Part shown: in pieces, positions 36,701 to 50,675 of the stretch | Layout of the letters: the number at the start of each line of letters is the position of its first letter | Position numbering within the stretch: position 1 is the first letter of the stretch | Assembly: GCF_037893015.1 (NCBI RefSeq) | Contig: NC_133666.1 | Coordinates: forward strand, 469,025,454-469,089,453 | Origin: Macrotis lagotis | Lineage: Eukaryota > Chordata > Mammalia > Peramelemorphia > Peramelidae | Direction of reading: 5' to 3' | DNA length: 64,000 nucleotides | Notes under the pieces: model-generated | Told to the model about the DNA's origin: nothing | Seen by the model: only the letters and a program-made list of their open reading frames with translations | Database searches by the model: none | Translations under genes and position numbers: made by a program

Positions 36701-39400
36701 GAATTTAAACCATTATGTGTGGAGTAATTCAGCTCCTTGCTTTGAGAGAGTCAATAGGAGAAAGAAAATGAATGGGTGAATTCATCCTTCTGACTGGTGC
36801 CAAAGCTTTCTATTCTCAGGATAACAATGAAGGCTATATACCTTTTATGCCAAGATAAATGAAAATTACTGGGGGTGGAGCCAAGATGGTGGCATGAAGG
36901 CAGGATTTCCCAGGAACTCCTTACCCCCAAACTCTAAAAGCCAACAAATGATGACTCTAGCCAAAATTTAGAGGGGCCGAACCCACAGAAAGATTGAGTG
37001 ATGCATTTTCCCAGTCCAAGATAACTTAGAAGTTCCACAGGAAAGGTGTGTTTCACCAGGACCAGGGGTTGAAAAAAAAAGCCTTGGCCACAGTGCAACC
37101 CAGCCCAGCCCACTCAGAGATCACTGGCAACAGCTTGAAGGGGTAGTGAGAGAACTCTGCTACACCAGAATGAGTGTGGAGCGAGGAGCACTGGTAGCAG
37201 AATCTGCAGTGAGAATCTGGAGAAAGCAGCCTGCACCCCCAGAGATGATAAGGGAAGTCTGCAGAGATTTGTCTGTTCTCCCTAGGGACTCTGCTGCTAG
37301 CTTACACTCAAATCCAGTTTGCAGTTTGGGCTTCCATACTAAGTAGACAAGCTAGATCCCTCCTTATAGCTCCAGGGCAAAGGGAAGTATGGGGGCCATC
37401 TACATATCAAAGCACAGGCAAGAGAGCATAAGACTTTGGAGAAATAAAGGTCCCAGTGGGATGTCCCCCCACTCCCCAAAACCCAAAGCCTTGGAAGTGC
37501 TATCTTGGGCTGAGGAAATGAGTAAACAATAGAAAAAGAAGAGTCTGACCATAGAAAATAACATTAGTCCCATGGAAGATCAAAATACATACTCAGATAA
37601 TGACAAAATCGAAGCTTCCATATCCAAAACCTCCAAGAGAAATAGAAAATGGGCTCAAATTATAGATAAGCTCAAAAAAGACTTTGAAAAGCAATTAAGG
37701 GAGATGGAGGAAAAATGGGGAGGAGAAATGAGAGCCAGATGTGGAAAAATCATGAAAACCAAATCAACAGCTTGGTGAAAGATATACAAAAAAATGCTTA
37801 AGAAAGTAATATGTTAACATCCAGTTTAGTCCTAATGGAAGAAGCAAAACAAAAGGCAAATGAGGAGAAGAATGCCTTAAAAAGCAGAATTGGGGGTGGC
37901 TAGGTGGCGCAGTGGATGGAGCACCAGCCCTAGAGTCAGTTGTACCTGAGTTCAAATCTGGCCTCAGACACTTAATAAGTATCTAGTTTTGTGGCCTTGG
38001 GCAAGCCACTTGGGCAAGCCATAGCCTTGTTAAAAAAAAAAAAAAGCAGAATTGGCCAGCTGGAAAAGGAGATAAAAAAGCTCTCCGAAGAAAATAACTC
38101 CTTCAAATGCAGAATGGAACTAAAGGAAGCTGATGAATTTGCAAGAAATCAGGAAGAAATAAAACTGCCAAAAAAGCCAAAAATTAGAAGAAAATGTGAA
38201 ATATCTCATTGGAAAAACAACCGACCTCGAAAACAGATCCAGAAGAAATAATTTAAAAATTAGTGGGCTATGTGAGAGCCATGATCAGGAGAAGAGTCTA
38301 AACTTCATTTTTCAATAAATAATATAGCAAAATTGCTTGAGATCCTAGAAGCAGAGGGTAAACTAGAAATCGAGAGAATTCACTGGTCACCTCCTGAAAG
38401 AGATCCCAGAAGAAAAACTTCTAGGAATATTATAGCCAAATTCCAAAACTCCCAAATCAAAGAGAAAATTCTAAGACCTCCCAGAAACAAATAATTCATC
38501 TACGGAGGCTCCATAGTCAGGATTACCAGGATCTGGCAGCATCTACATTAAGGGCTCATAGGGATTGGAATATGATATTCTGGAAGGCAAAAGATCTTGG
38601 TTTACAACTGAGAATCAACTACTCAGAAAAACTGAACATACACTTTCAGGGAAAAAGATAGACTTTCAATGAAACATGGGACTTTCAAATTTTCCTATTG
38701 AAACAACCAGAGTTGAACAGAAAGTTTGATCTCCTAGTACAGGACTATGGTAAACCATAGAGGGGGTCAAAGAGAAGGACTAATTATGAGGAACTTAATG
38801 ATATTGAACTGTTTGCATTCCTGCATGGGAAGAAGATACTTATAACTCATGAACTTTCTCATTTATAAGAGCTGTTAGAAGGAGCATATATAGACAGGAC
38901 ATAGGAAGGAGTGGAATATAATGGTATAATATAGTAAAAAGATGGAGTCAGTGGGTGATAAAGGAAAGTACTGGGAGGAAGGGAAAGGAGATGAAGAAGA
39001 AGCTAAGAAATTTTACATAAGATTCAAAAAAAGCTTTTTTTTCAATGGAGTGGAAAGGGGAAAGGCAAGGGGGAATGAGTGAGCCTTCATTCTCATCAGA
39101 AATAGCTCAGAGAGGAAATAACATACACACTTAATAGGGTATAGAAATCTATCTTACCCTAGAGAAAAATGAGAAGAAAGGGATGTGATAAGGGGGAATG
39201 GGGGAGGGAAGGGGAGAAGAGGTGATAGAAAAAGAGAGAGAATAGAATAAATGGGAGTGGGGAGGAATAGAGTGGAGGTACAGCTAGTAATAGCAACTGT
39301 GGGGAAAATATTGAAGCAACTTCTCTGGTGGACTTATGATAAAGAAAGGAACTCACCCCAGAGACAGAGCCACTGGAATTTGAACACAGACTGAAGTACA

Positions 39401-39440
<40 letters not shown>

Positions 39441-42400
39441 CTATTCTTGAGGTCTCTCATCTTCTTGGGAGGGGTGGGGGTTTATATTTACTCTTATGTT
39501 TACTCTTACAACACATCCAATTTACATCTATGTATAGTATGGACACAATGTAAAGACTATCAGACAGCCTTCTGTGGGGTGGAAGGGAAGGGAGGGTGGG
39601 GGAAAAATTGTAAAATTCTACACTTTACAAAAAATGATAGGCAGATACTATTGTATATAATTGGAAAACAAATAAAATGTTAAAATTTTCAAAAAAATAT
39701 AATTGAGAAATGTTAAAAAATATGTAAAAATACAATAAAACATTGGTAACATTAAAAAAAAGAAAATTACTGGAAAATATAATCAGGGAGAAGCTAGAAA
39801 CACAAGTTCCAATGTTATAAAACAAATATACTGTCACAACTTGAGAAAATCTCATGTATTCCTTACCTTTTAAAAGCTGCTTTATGGGTTTTGTATTGGC
39901 ATCACTAGGAGCTTTGAGGTAATATGGATATATCCCTTTTATAGTCCTATATAAAAAAAGGAGGTAATGTTTAGCCTTTATTCCACCTAAAGGATCCTAT
40001 CAGAAAATGAAAGTGGTTCACACATCTACATTCTCAGTAGAAATCATCATTGTAAAGTTATATTTCAGAAGATTCTGTAGTACTGAAGTGCTTCATCAAC
40101 TATTGGGTGATATTAAGTCAACTAATTCCAGGCAGACATTTAAAGAAGCTATGTGCATAAGTTAATTTTAAAATTTCAAATGCAAATAGAAATATAGTTC
40201 CATGGGTGATATATGGTCCTGACTAACAAGACAGTGGGAGGCATGGTCTAGATCAATTGAAAACAAAATAGAAACAGGGAACTCAAAGTTGTATATAAGT
40301 ATCCTTATGGGTCACATATTGACTTTTAAATGTATTCTTCTCTCTGTTTATTGTATCTTTATTTATTTTGTTAAATATTTTGATCTGGTTTGGGCAGCAC
40401 TGGGAGTATTTCTCTCACCTCTGACCTACATGACCTTTTTAGGATCATTTTGGTAAATTGAACCTCTTGTTCTCACTGGATATATTCTAATATAACCATA
40501 GAGGCTTTGTAGAAATGAATCAAGAGAATTGCAACAATTGATACTCTTCATTTAATTACTAATCATTTCTAAGGAATATGTAATTGTTTCTCCTGTTTCT
40601 AAAACAATTGTAATAGATGGAGGAAAACCCCTCCTCTGGGCAAGAGAGACTACGAAGTGGATGGTAAGGTCATCAGCACAGCAAATTGAGGATTTGGTCT
40701 GCTTTGGTTAGAAGTTGTGAATGAATTTTATTTTATTTCCTCCTTTACCAAATCCCAAACACTCATATTCCATATAACTTTGCTGGGAAGTCTATACATG
40801 TATGCATGAATGCATGAATACCTGTGCATATCTACATTTATACCCACATTTACACAGACATACACACATGTACATTTGTATATGTATGGATATACAGGTG
40901 TACATCTATTTGTATGTATACACAGATGAATACACACACACATACATACACACACACATATATATATATATACATATTAAAATACATTATAAAGAAAAGA
41001 ATTCTTACGCTGGTGTCACTATAGATTTGGAATCAGACATCATATTTGCAATAGAAATTCTGGTCTCATTTTCAAGAATGAAAGAAAGCTTATCTGATGC
41101 TATCTCTGATTTCGCACCCAGACTGAGATTTCTATGAAAACAAAACCAAATGAACAGTCAGTATAAATATCAACTAGCTTTGCAGACAATAAAAAAAAAA
41201 CACATGCACACACACATACTTATCAAACGTATTCAGTTCACCAAATTTGTATTGGATTTTATCATATTTGCCAAGTAATGTCTTTCTCTTGCAATTTTTA
41301 ATTTTTCTTTCTTTTACTAAATTAAAAAAAATCTAAATAGACAACAACATTTTTAGAGTGGTACTACAGATGAGAAAAACAACCTTGTTGCTGTTGTGTT
41401 CCTTCACTAAATTTCCCTTCAGCTTAGTAAGCATAAGGATAGTCAGGTCTAGGATTTTTAAATTTTTGATTCAACAATTTTTAGGGTGGATCTTAAAAAT
41501 TAGTTAAAACATCTTTGTTTCATGAACTAACATCATCAAGGACATGCATGATAAGGAGGGGAGGTAGCCTGGACATGTAGCTATAATGAGGGTACAAATA
41601 AAGAGTTTGAGGGCTATGCTGATATCTTTAAGGTACATACCACCCAACTACAAATTTCATGACATCTTGCTTTTTCCACAGAACACAGGACAGTCTATTA
41701 TTTACAGCAGGTAGTTAGAATGTTTAGTTTGTTTAATTTGTGAGAATGTTTAATTTGTTAGTTATCAAAGCTGTGAGAGTACACACATATACTCTCAAAA
41801 TAAAAATGAAGAAGGGTATGATCATCAACACTTGGTGATCTTCCAGTGAATGTTGCTTCCTCTTCTCTGTCCCTGATCATTGTCCAAAATTTAATTTCAC
41901 ACTTAAGTCAAGATTGAAGAGGTATAGAAATGAGACAGGGATTGACTTCTAATCTTAAAGTGGAAAATGTGAGATCTGAAAGCCTGTCAAAAGACAATTC
42001 TCTCAGGTTTTTTTTAACCTAATTTACTACTCCTTAAGTCTTTTTTTTGTTGATATATCATCCATGCCATGTCCAGTGATTGTGAGTATACCTCAAAGCT
42101 CTGTCTTGGGACTTGTCTTTTTTTCCCCCCTTTCTTTCTCCCTTGGTGAATGAGAAGCAGTTTGGAAAGGTCCTTGAAACACAGGTATCCTGAGAACTTG
42201 ACTGCTACATGGGAAGGATCATCCTATTGCCATCCATATAAATTGCCATAAAATCTCAGTCCTACAAAATGTTGCTGCTAACCTTTTATTTCTCTCTCTC
42301 CATGTAGATGTAGCAGGACACTGGATAAGACATCTGGTTTACCTGGTCTGGTTATGAAGTAAGCCCTGACTCTTGTTACAATTACATCATATTTATAGAA

Positions 42401-45400
42401 GAGTTCTGCCTTGCTTTCCCTTTTTCTTCCCCTGCCTAGAGCCAGGCCTAAACGTCAAAGAGGAAGCATGACAAGATTAGGCCTGAATGTGGACTGGAAT
42501 GGTAGGGAAAGTTGGAGAAAGAAAACATAAGTGAATAGAGAATGATAGTTTTTTCTCCTTTTTTGCAGCTAAATTTCAGGAAAAGCTATGTAATAGTAAT
42601 AATTGTCCTTTGATTTCAAAGATGACATGCTGATCAAATTAATGGTGGTGTAACTTGTACAATTATGTTTATTATAGTGGGATATATGCTGAGCAAGACA
42701 TCCTTCTCATTTGCCTTTTCCAGAATCATTCCATGGTCTGATTTGAGAGGAAGCAGAACCATTGGTGATGGTCTAGATGTTGTGGGAGTCTCTTTAGCCT
42801 TTAAATTGGTTTCTCTTTCTTTCATAATGAAAACATTCTTGGCAAATGCTTTCACTCTGCTAGTTCAATAATTTCACCTCTATACAATATAAATACCCTT
42901 GTCTCTCTTAATCATGGTACCAGTTTCAAAAACCTATATAATAAAGCCACGGTGCTATTCCACCCTCTTTCTTCTCCCTTTCTCTCCTATGCATTCTCTT
43001 TTCACTGCCTGGTCCCTTGCAATCTTGTATGCAATCTTACTATTCCACTGAAACTGCTCTCTTCAAGATTACCAAGAATGTCTTAATTTCTATTTCTTAA
43101 TAACTTTTTTCCTTCTTCATTCTTGTTAACTTCTCTGAAGATTATGATACTGTTGATTAGTTTTTTTCTGAATATTCCCTCCTTTCTCAGTATTAGCAAC
43201 ATCTCTCTTCTGGTTCTTTGTTTGAACAACCCTTCTCAATCTCTAACAGGATCATTACATATATTCAACCTCCTAATTATGAATATCTCCTAAGACTTGT
43301 CCTGGACTCTGAACTCTTCTTTTTCTTCATTTTCTCTTTTGGTTTTTCCTAATAGCTCCCATGAATGCAACTAGTTCATTAAAGATGACTCCCAAATCTT
43401 TATAGGTCTCATTTAGGATTTTGGAACACAGTTCTCTCATGATTTTCTTTTTTCCTAGTTTACCACTCTTCAGTCTCTTTTGTTGAAATGTCATCCATGT
43501 TATTTCCACTGATTGCTTTTTCTTAGACTTTCTTGTCTTTTCTCACTGACTCTGGTCTGTCTCTGTCTCTCTGAACTCATCAGTTTTTATGGATTAAATT
43601 ACCATCTTTACATATATGACTAGAAAATTTATGTATTCATTCCTTTTCTCTCTTGAGTTCAAGTTTTAAAACCATCAACTGCTTATTAGGCTTTTTTCCC
43701 TAACTGGATGTATCATAGGAAAGTCAAACTCAACATGTCCAAAAGAGAACTCATTGACTTTCCCCAGCCCTGCAAAACTGTCTCCTCTAAACTTCTCTAT
43801 TACCTCTGTTAGATGCTAGATTTGCAAAGAAAATTTGAGAAATAATTCCTTCTTTCAGGGAGCTTTTGTTCTATTGGTAATTATCTAAGAATGGTTTAAT
43901 TGAGTTTCATGCTCAACTTTCTACATAGTTATCTCCCCTTCACTACATCTCATTTTATGAGATGATTATAATACTTATAATTTTTCACTTCTAGATAACT
44001 TTAAATTCTAAAATTATGTTGCCCTAAACTGCCATGTCTTTCTGTTTGTATGAGTTCATTTTTAGGGTACCTTTGGATTCCTCATTATAATTATTGAAAG
44101 TAATAATGACAGTTCATACTGATGTCTTTTCTTTATACAGTTCCAGTTTTGGGCATCAATAGCTTTTTTGAGTAGGTCAGGTTGAAGCCATTATAATTAA
44201 ATAGCATATCTTCTAATATTTATAATTTCTTCTAATTTTTATGTTGATTTTTATCTTTGTCCTAACTAGTTGATCACATCAATCAGCTGGTATAGAATTA
44301 TTCACAGTAGTAAGCAGTCAATTCTTATCTATCAGTAAATTTTCTGTTTTATGATGTTATTTGTTACCCTTCACTATCAGCATCTTCTAATATTATTTCT
44401 GAAAAAATATTCAAACTATATTGGCATGAATAGTTTGTAAGCCTTTAATCTAATTCTGAACCATGTTTTCTAACATTCTTTGTTATTTTCTGGTAAACTG
44501 ATATTTGTATTAAAATCTACAATTATCAAAATATACTTTCATTTAGACTGGAAGCTCTTATCAAAGTATTCATAGAAATTCTTTAATTCTTCATTTTGGG
44601 CAACAAACAATGGCACTAAGTTGCAATTATCTTCAAGGTAGTCTTTTGTGTATCTTTATCAAGAACACTGCAAAGATGACAAAGTATGCCATGAAATCAT
44701 GTCTCTTATGGCTTTAAATCATATGATGAAATCAACTCTGCTAACTCCTTTATGTGCATCTACATGGAGAAACTGAGTCACTCATTTAGCTGCAACTTAT
44801 GTCTTTTAGTTTTATCAAAAAAGAGTGTCTATCAGTGTTGAAATGGTTCAGTTGTTCTAAAACTATGTTAACTCAACAACTAGACAAGGATTTCACCTCA
44901 AAAAAATTAATATTTATATTTACATTTTCCCTCCCTTTTTTTTACTACATCATCAACTGCAGATATGGAAGGAACTATGCAAGACTGAAGGTCATCTTTC
45001 AATTTTCTTTCTTCTATATGTTGTCAAAGACAGCTAGGTGGCACAGTGGATAGAGCATTGGCCTTGGAGTCAGGAGGACAGGAGTTTGAATTCAGCCTCA
45101 GACACTGTGTGACCTTGGGCAAGTCACTTAACAACAAATGCCTTGCATCCAGGGCCATCTCCAGTCATCCTGAATCAGATCTAACCACTGACCCCAGGTG
45201 GTTCTAAAGGAGAAATTGAGACTGGTAACTTAGCATAGTACCGCTTCACTCAAATTCAATTCATAGGCTTGTCATAGGATTACCTCCCTGATGTCTGGTA
45301 GACTTTGAGAATGAAAGACAAACATCATCATCGTCAAGGATAGAGCTCCTTTATATTTAGCTAGGCTAGTTTTCAGATAATAGCTTTTATCTGTCCTTAG

Positions 45401-48400
45401 CAAAATGCTTGAAGCCTCTCCAAAATAAATTCTTAAGAAGTTGCCTTCAAAAGTTAGGATGGACCTTAGCTACCCACTGTTTTTCTCTGGTCACCTTGAA
45501 TGCTTGATGCACTCTAGTAATAATGGCATATCTTTCTTTTTCACTTAGGACTCTCCCTCCCCCCACAATCATTCCAAAAATACTCATGCCATGGACTCTT
45601 TAAAAATTCATTTCTAAGGGGCAGCTAGGTGGCACAGTTGATAGATAGAGCACACTGGCCCTGGAGTCAGGATGACCTGAGTTCAAATTTGACCACAATT
45701 AATAATTACCTAGTTGTGTGACCTTGGGCACATACTTAACCCCATTGCACTGCAAAAAGTAAAAAAAAAAACATTTTTTGACTTTCTAGGATTGACTGAC
45801 TCAAGGAAAGGGAAAAAATGAAGAAACTGATGTAGAACATTTCAGTAGGTTCCCCTAGCAAAGTTTTGTGGCAATTATCATATGAACTATATTCTCCCTT
45901 CCATCATATACTTAAGAAAAAATGAAAGATATTTTGTTCATGTACTTCCATTCTTAATTTTTTTCTCAACTTCTGCTTCTTTTTTATTTGTTTTGAGACA
46001 ACAACTGTAGATTACAGCTTTTCTGGGGAATCTACTTCCTACCAACCAAAGCAGAAAAAAGAATTAAATCAAGGAGCTCCCAACTGCTTATTATTGATTC
46101 AGGTAAGGAGTGGAAAGGTATGTCAACATTTTCTTCTTTAGTCATGTCACCTAAGATGTCAGGCTGCTTCTAATTTTACATTCTATGTTTCCCTCCTGTC
46201 TTCCTTGGTCTAGAAGTTCTAGGGTTAGAAATTATAGGGAGATTTGAAATGACTGTACTTAACTACAAGGTCCTTTCTTTGAGTCAAAGATGCATAAATC
46301 ACTGAATCTGAAACTTAAAAGAATGGAGAAAAATAATTTTCATTCATCTCCCATTTTCTCCATCTCTCTTTCACATGTTCATAAACTCATATTTAGTATT
46401 TCTATTAAATGGCATATTTCAAGTATCCAAGAAAAGTACCTAATGGAAAGGAGAACAATCAGAAAGTCTAAATAATAATCTTGCTACTGATGTTTTTGTT
46501 ACTCTAGGTCAAAGGTTCTAAAATTTTTTTGTATCATGGACTCCTTTGACAAGTTAGTAAAACCTATGGAAGTTTTTTCTCGCAATGATGTTTTTAAGTG
46601 TAAAACAAAATATATTGGAGTATTAAAAGTTTAATTACATTGAAAAACTGAGACTAAAATATAAAAAGAAATTACATTCATAGACATTAGGCTAAGAACT
46701 CCTGCTCTGCCTGAATCTCTGTTGTCACATGGAGATTTCAATCTTTAAAAAAATGAATGAATTGCTGAGACAGATGGTGGATTATGATCCAGATGTTAAT
46801 ATAATTCTTATCCTCCTCCCATATCCCACCCCACCTCCATCTTTTCCCCATGAGGGAAAAAAGGGGGAAATTAGGTAAGGAAATATAGTAACTACCTCTG
46901 AATACTCCATGAAAAAACAAGAGAGAAGGTATTAGTAAAATCCTTGAGTTCTTTTATCATTTTCTGCTTACTGGGAGGGCTGATGGTCCATAAAGAATTT
47001 GAATTTCCTTCCAGTTCTACTACTGTTATATCTTCTCTTTGATAATTTTCCAGAAATTGCATAGCATTCTGTAAGTACAATAAGATAGAACATTTAACTA
47101 CCCAAAATGTATGGAATACGATCCTTCTCTGAATGTTTTTGTATATAATTCGAGAGTTTCTTAAAAAAGATGCATAGCACTGCAGTATGATTAATTTTAT
47201 AATCATCAATATGCCAGTCATTTACTACTTATTTCTAGGCTCCTATTCCCACCATACTCCACATCCCTCTAGTGATAAGGTAGCCACATATTAAACTTTT
47301 TTTTCCTCTTTTTCTTAGGAATCAACATCCCCTAAATCTTGCCTCCCCTTTATTCTTAGTTGTCATGGATAAGGTTAAACTAAGGAAGATTTCATCTTAA
47401 GGCAGTATTAAAGCCCTTAGATCAAAAATTTGACTATGGTTTTCTACTCTGAGGGAAACAACCTCAAATAAAATACCCAGTTTTATCAATACTTAGACCC
47501 TAAACGATAAAAAAAAAACCATCCTTCTTGGTGGAGAAGAAGCTTTGTGTTCATTTAGAAAAATGGTCTGTCTCAATTGTTGTCTTCATAATAGCAGATA
47601 TGGAAGAAACTCTGCAAGACTGTGGACTACTTTTTAATTTCCTGACTAAAAACTAATGAAGAAACTCCATAAATGGGAAACTGGGGCTTGAGTGAACTAT
47701 GTGACTCATGTGGCTGTCATTAATCAAAGCCAAACCAATTATACTCAGCAACTAGACAAGGACTTCACCTCAAAAATTAATATTTATATTTACATTTTCC
47801 CCTCCCTTTTTCCTACTTCATCAGCTGCAGACAGGGAAGGAACTATGCAAGACTACAGTTGCATTTAAGGGCTCTGTTCTCTTACTGTTTTGTTCAACTA
47901 CAATCCATGGGACTGTAAATTCTTTGAGGGCAGGAACTGTCTCAACTTTGTATCTGTATTCTTGGCATCTAGCACATGGCTTGATACAAAGTAGAACACA
48001 TACAATAAAAGTTTGGTGGCTTAAATGGCATAACATTGGACTGTCATCCACAACATAGACCTTACTAAAGTCATGTCTGCCTATCAAGGATCCCTATTTT
48101 ATTCCTCCTTTGTTCCTTTAGCATTCCCTCCTCAAGTTTGATAACACTGAAGAATATCATTAGCTCTCTTTAAATAATTTAGATGTTAGATTTTTAAAAA
48201 GGAATTGAAATATGCATTTACTTACAGTATTTGTTGAATAATTCCTTAGAAATGTTTTGAATAAAGCTGGCTCCATAAGTTTCAACTGACTTTGTTGAGC
48301 ACTCATAGTGAAAATAGGCTAGAAGACAAAAAAGGGCATCAGGTTTTTAAGCCTTCATTTATTCTTTCCTCTGGTAACATGAAAAGAAAAGCAGTCAAAT

Positions 48401-50285
48401 GCCCTAACATACTTGGGACTATGCACTCATAAACATTTCGAGTATTTCTAGAAGGGATTCTTTTATTCTTATGGGTCTCTAAAAGGAGTCAGGAAGCCCT
48501 GAGTTCAAATATGGCCTCAGGCATTTATTATCTGTGTGCCCCTGGTCAAGCTCCTTAACCTCTGCCTCAGTTTCCCTATCTGTAAAATGGGGGTTATAAT
48601 GACAACTATCTCCCTCAGGCTTGTTGTGAGGATCAAATGGGAGATAATTGTAAAGGGTTTAGTCTAGATGCTAATTCCTGTCCCCTTTTCTTCTCATCTC
48701 AGTGCAGTCTGAATTCTCTTCTAGTCTTCCCAGTCTCTCATTTGGCATCAAATTCAGCTTGATTCCAGTGAACATGCCCAGTGAATCCTCAGAAGTGGCT
48801 TCATGTATTGGAATTTGCACTGTATATTTCCAGTTCAATGAAAACATACAGTGAACATTCAAATCATGTTTGTGCTCATTGGGATGCAGCTGTATCGATA
48901 AACCAAAGTTGAATAAGATAAAAGAGGAATAAAATAAACACCTCAAGGTCCTTGGATTATTTATTTGGTGAAGGATGAATTGGACCCATCATTCCAGGGT
49001 AAAACTCAGAGAAATAATATGAAGCAGAAGCTCAGTATATTGTTATTCTTGTTCTTGTTATGAACTGGACAATTACCTGATACCCTCCTAAAGTGATCTT
49101 GACGGAGACATCCAGGGGCTGGTTGATGACCCCAGCAACAGACTTGATTAGGGACATGAAAAGGAGGGGGAACCAGACAATACAAATCAAGAGGACAATG
49201 ATCATGCCTCCCATGCCATACTTTACAACCTTCTTTTTCTTCTGTCCTCGGGGCTGGGGGTATCTCTGTAAAAGAAACAGATCCACAAGGTAAATGTTAC
49301 ACCAACTACGACAAGGTTGTGAAAATGATTATATTGGAATAGTATTGCTCTTGGAATACATATTCCCAACTTCTAATACTGCTGACCTAACTTCTACATT
49401 TTTGTTTGCCAATAAAGGACTCATAGAGTAGTAGAATAGGCACAATTTTCTGCTGCATCAAAATTCTTCTGACTAGGTGTGATCCTTCAGGAGAAAACAT
49501 TACCTCATATATCCAGGAAAAAAGGACATTTCTTCCCTTATACCCCCTCCTTCTCTCATACTTTTTTAAAATTTTAACTATGAATTTGAAAATATCTATT
49601 TCATTCATGAGGCAAGATGAAAATATAAGATTGTCCATATTGTTTAACAAGATTGGAAATATGGTACTTAATTAAATTCAGTTATCTATTTATAAAGACC
49701 AAGAGTATGGTGAATTAGGTTCATTGTCCTGAGTCCTGTGCTTTAAGATAACTGAACAATGACTCTCATAAGTCAATCAGGGGAAAAAACTTCTTAGCTA
49801 TTTGAACCTAATCAAAACTGAGGTAAAAAGAATGATAATAATAATAGTAATGATGATGACAATAATAACAATAACAATAATAATAAGTAGCAGCAGTAGC
49901 AGTAGTAGTAGAAGAAGCTAAATGAATAGAGTGCTGGGCCTGCAGTCAGAAGTCCGTTGTTCAGATTGGCTTCAGACCAATTAGTTATGTGATCCTAGGT
50001 AAGTTATTTAACATATTTGCCCAATCCATTCGAGAAGGAAATGGCAAACTACTCCAATATCTTTGCCAAAAGAACTTCAAGGATAGACTGATCCATGAGG
50101 TCATGAAGAGTCAGACATGACTGAAGGATTAAAAAGTAATAACAAGGGGCAGCAAGGTGGCACAGTGGATAGAGCACCGGCCCTGGAGTCAGGAGGACCT
50201 GAGTTCAAATTCGGCCTCAGACACTTAATAATTACCTAGCTGTGTGGCCTTGGGCAAGCCACGTAACCCCATTGCCTTGCAGAAA

Positions 50286-50321
<36 letters not shown>

Positions 50322-50580
50322 TAACAAGAACAAAGTAGAAGCATTTATATATATATATTTTAAGGTATACAAAGCCCTTTACAAATGATATGTCATTTCA
50401 TCCTCACAGAAATCTGATTGATAGGTAGGTGCTATTATTATCCTAGTTTTATAGATAGAAAAAGATTAACAGAAGTCTGATTTGCCTAAGTAACACAGCT
50501 AGTAGGTCAGAAGAGCTTGAATGCAGTGCTTTCTGACTCTAAGTCAAATACAATACACCACTCAGTGGCTGTTAAGCAAC

Positions 50581-50675
<95 letters not shown>

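Larger units (their letters stand above)
36873..39761 (+). mobile_element. HAL1 (half-LINE-1, ORF1 only), full length, element 2, with nested SINE
   Basis: Flanked by GAAAATTACTGG at 36861-36872 and 39762-39773. Starts GGGTGGAGCCAAGATGGTGG. ORF1 coiled coil at 37572-37775 ([20 protein letters not shown]), central block at about 38041-38250, C-terminal domain remains at about 38440-38760; several frame breaks. A SINE sits inside ORF1 at 37894-38040. The 3' UTR keeps a purine-rich part, a (CT)n tract and a distal L1-like end (GACACAATGTAAAGACTATC, AATTGGAAAACAAATAAAATG) that element 1 lacks. Closely related to element 1, especially from about 35690 onwards. Confidence 0.9.
41132..46895 (-). other. 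Large Piezo intron between exons 5 and 6
   Basis: Runs from donor GTAGTT at 46890-46895 to acceptor CATAG at 41132. It holds an L2 piece (42900-43810), a local repeat (44872-44987) and two SINEs (45028-45334, 45618-45771). The start of duplicate copy 1 (44988) falls inside it. At 41132-42890 no repeat or gene was named; the open frames at 42634-42871 have no domain. Confidence 0.8.

Noticed and set aside
40728-41137. Plus-strand 111-codon and minus-strand 75-codon frames
   Set aside because: The first half is simple repeat; the plus-strand second half is the reverse of Piezo exon 6.
42634-42871. Open frames of 68-73 codons on both strands
   Set aside because: No domain, inside a Piezo intron; no splice signals fitting the gene.
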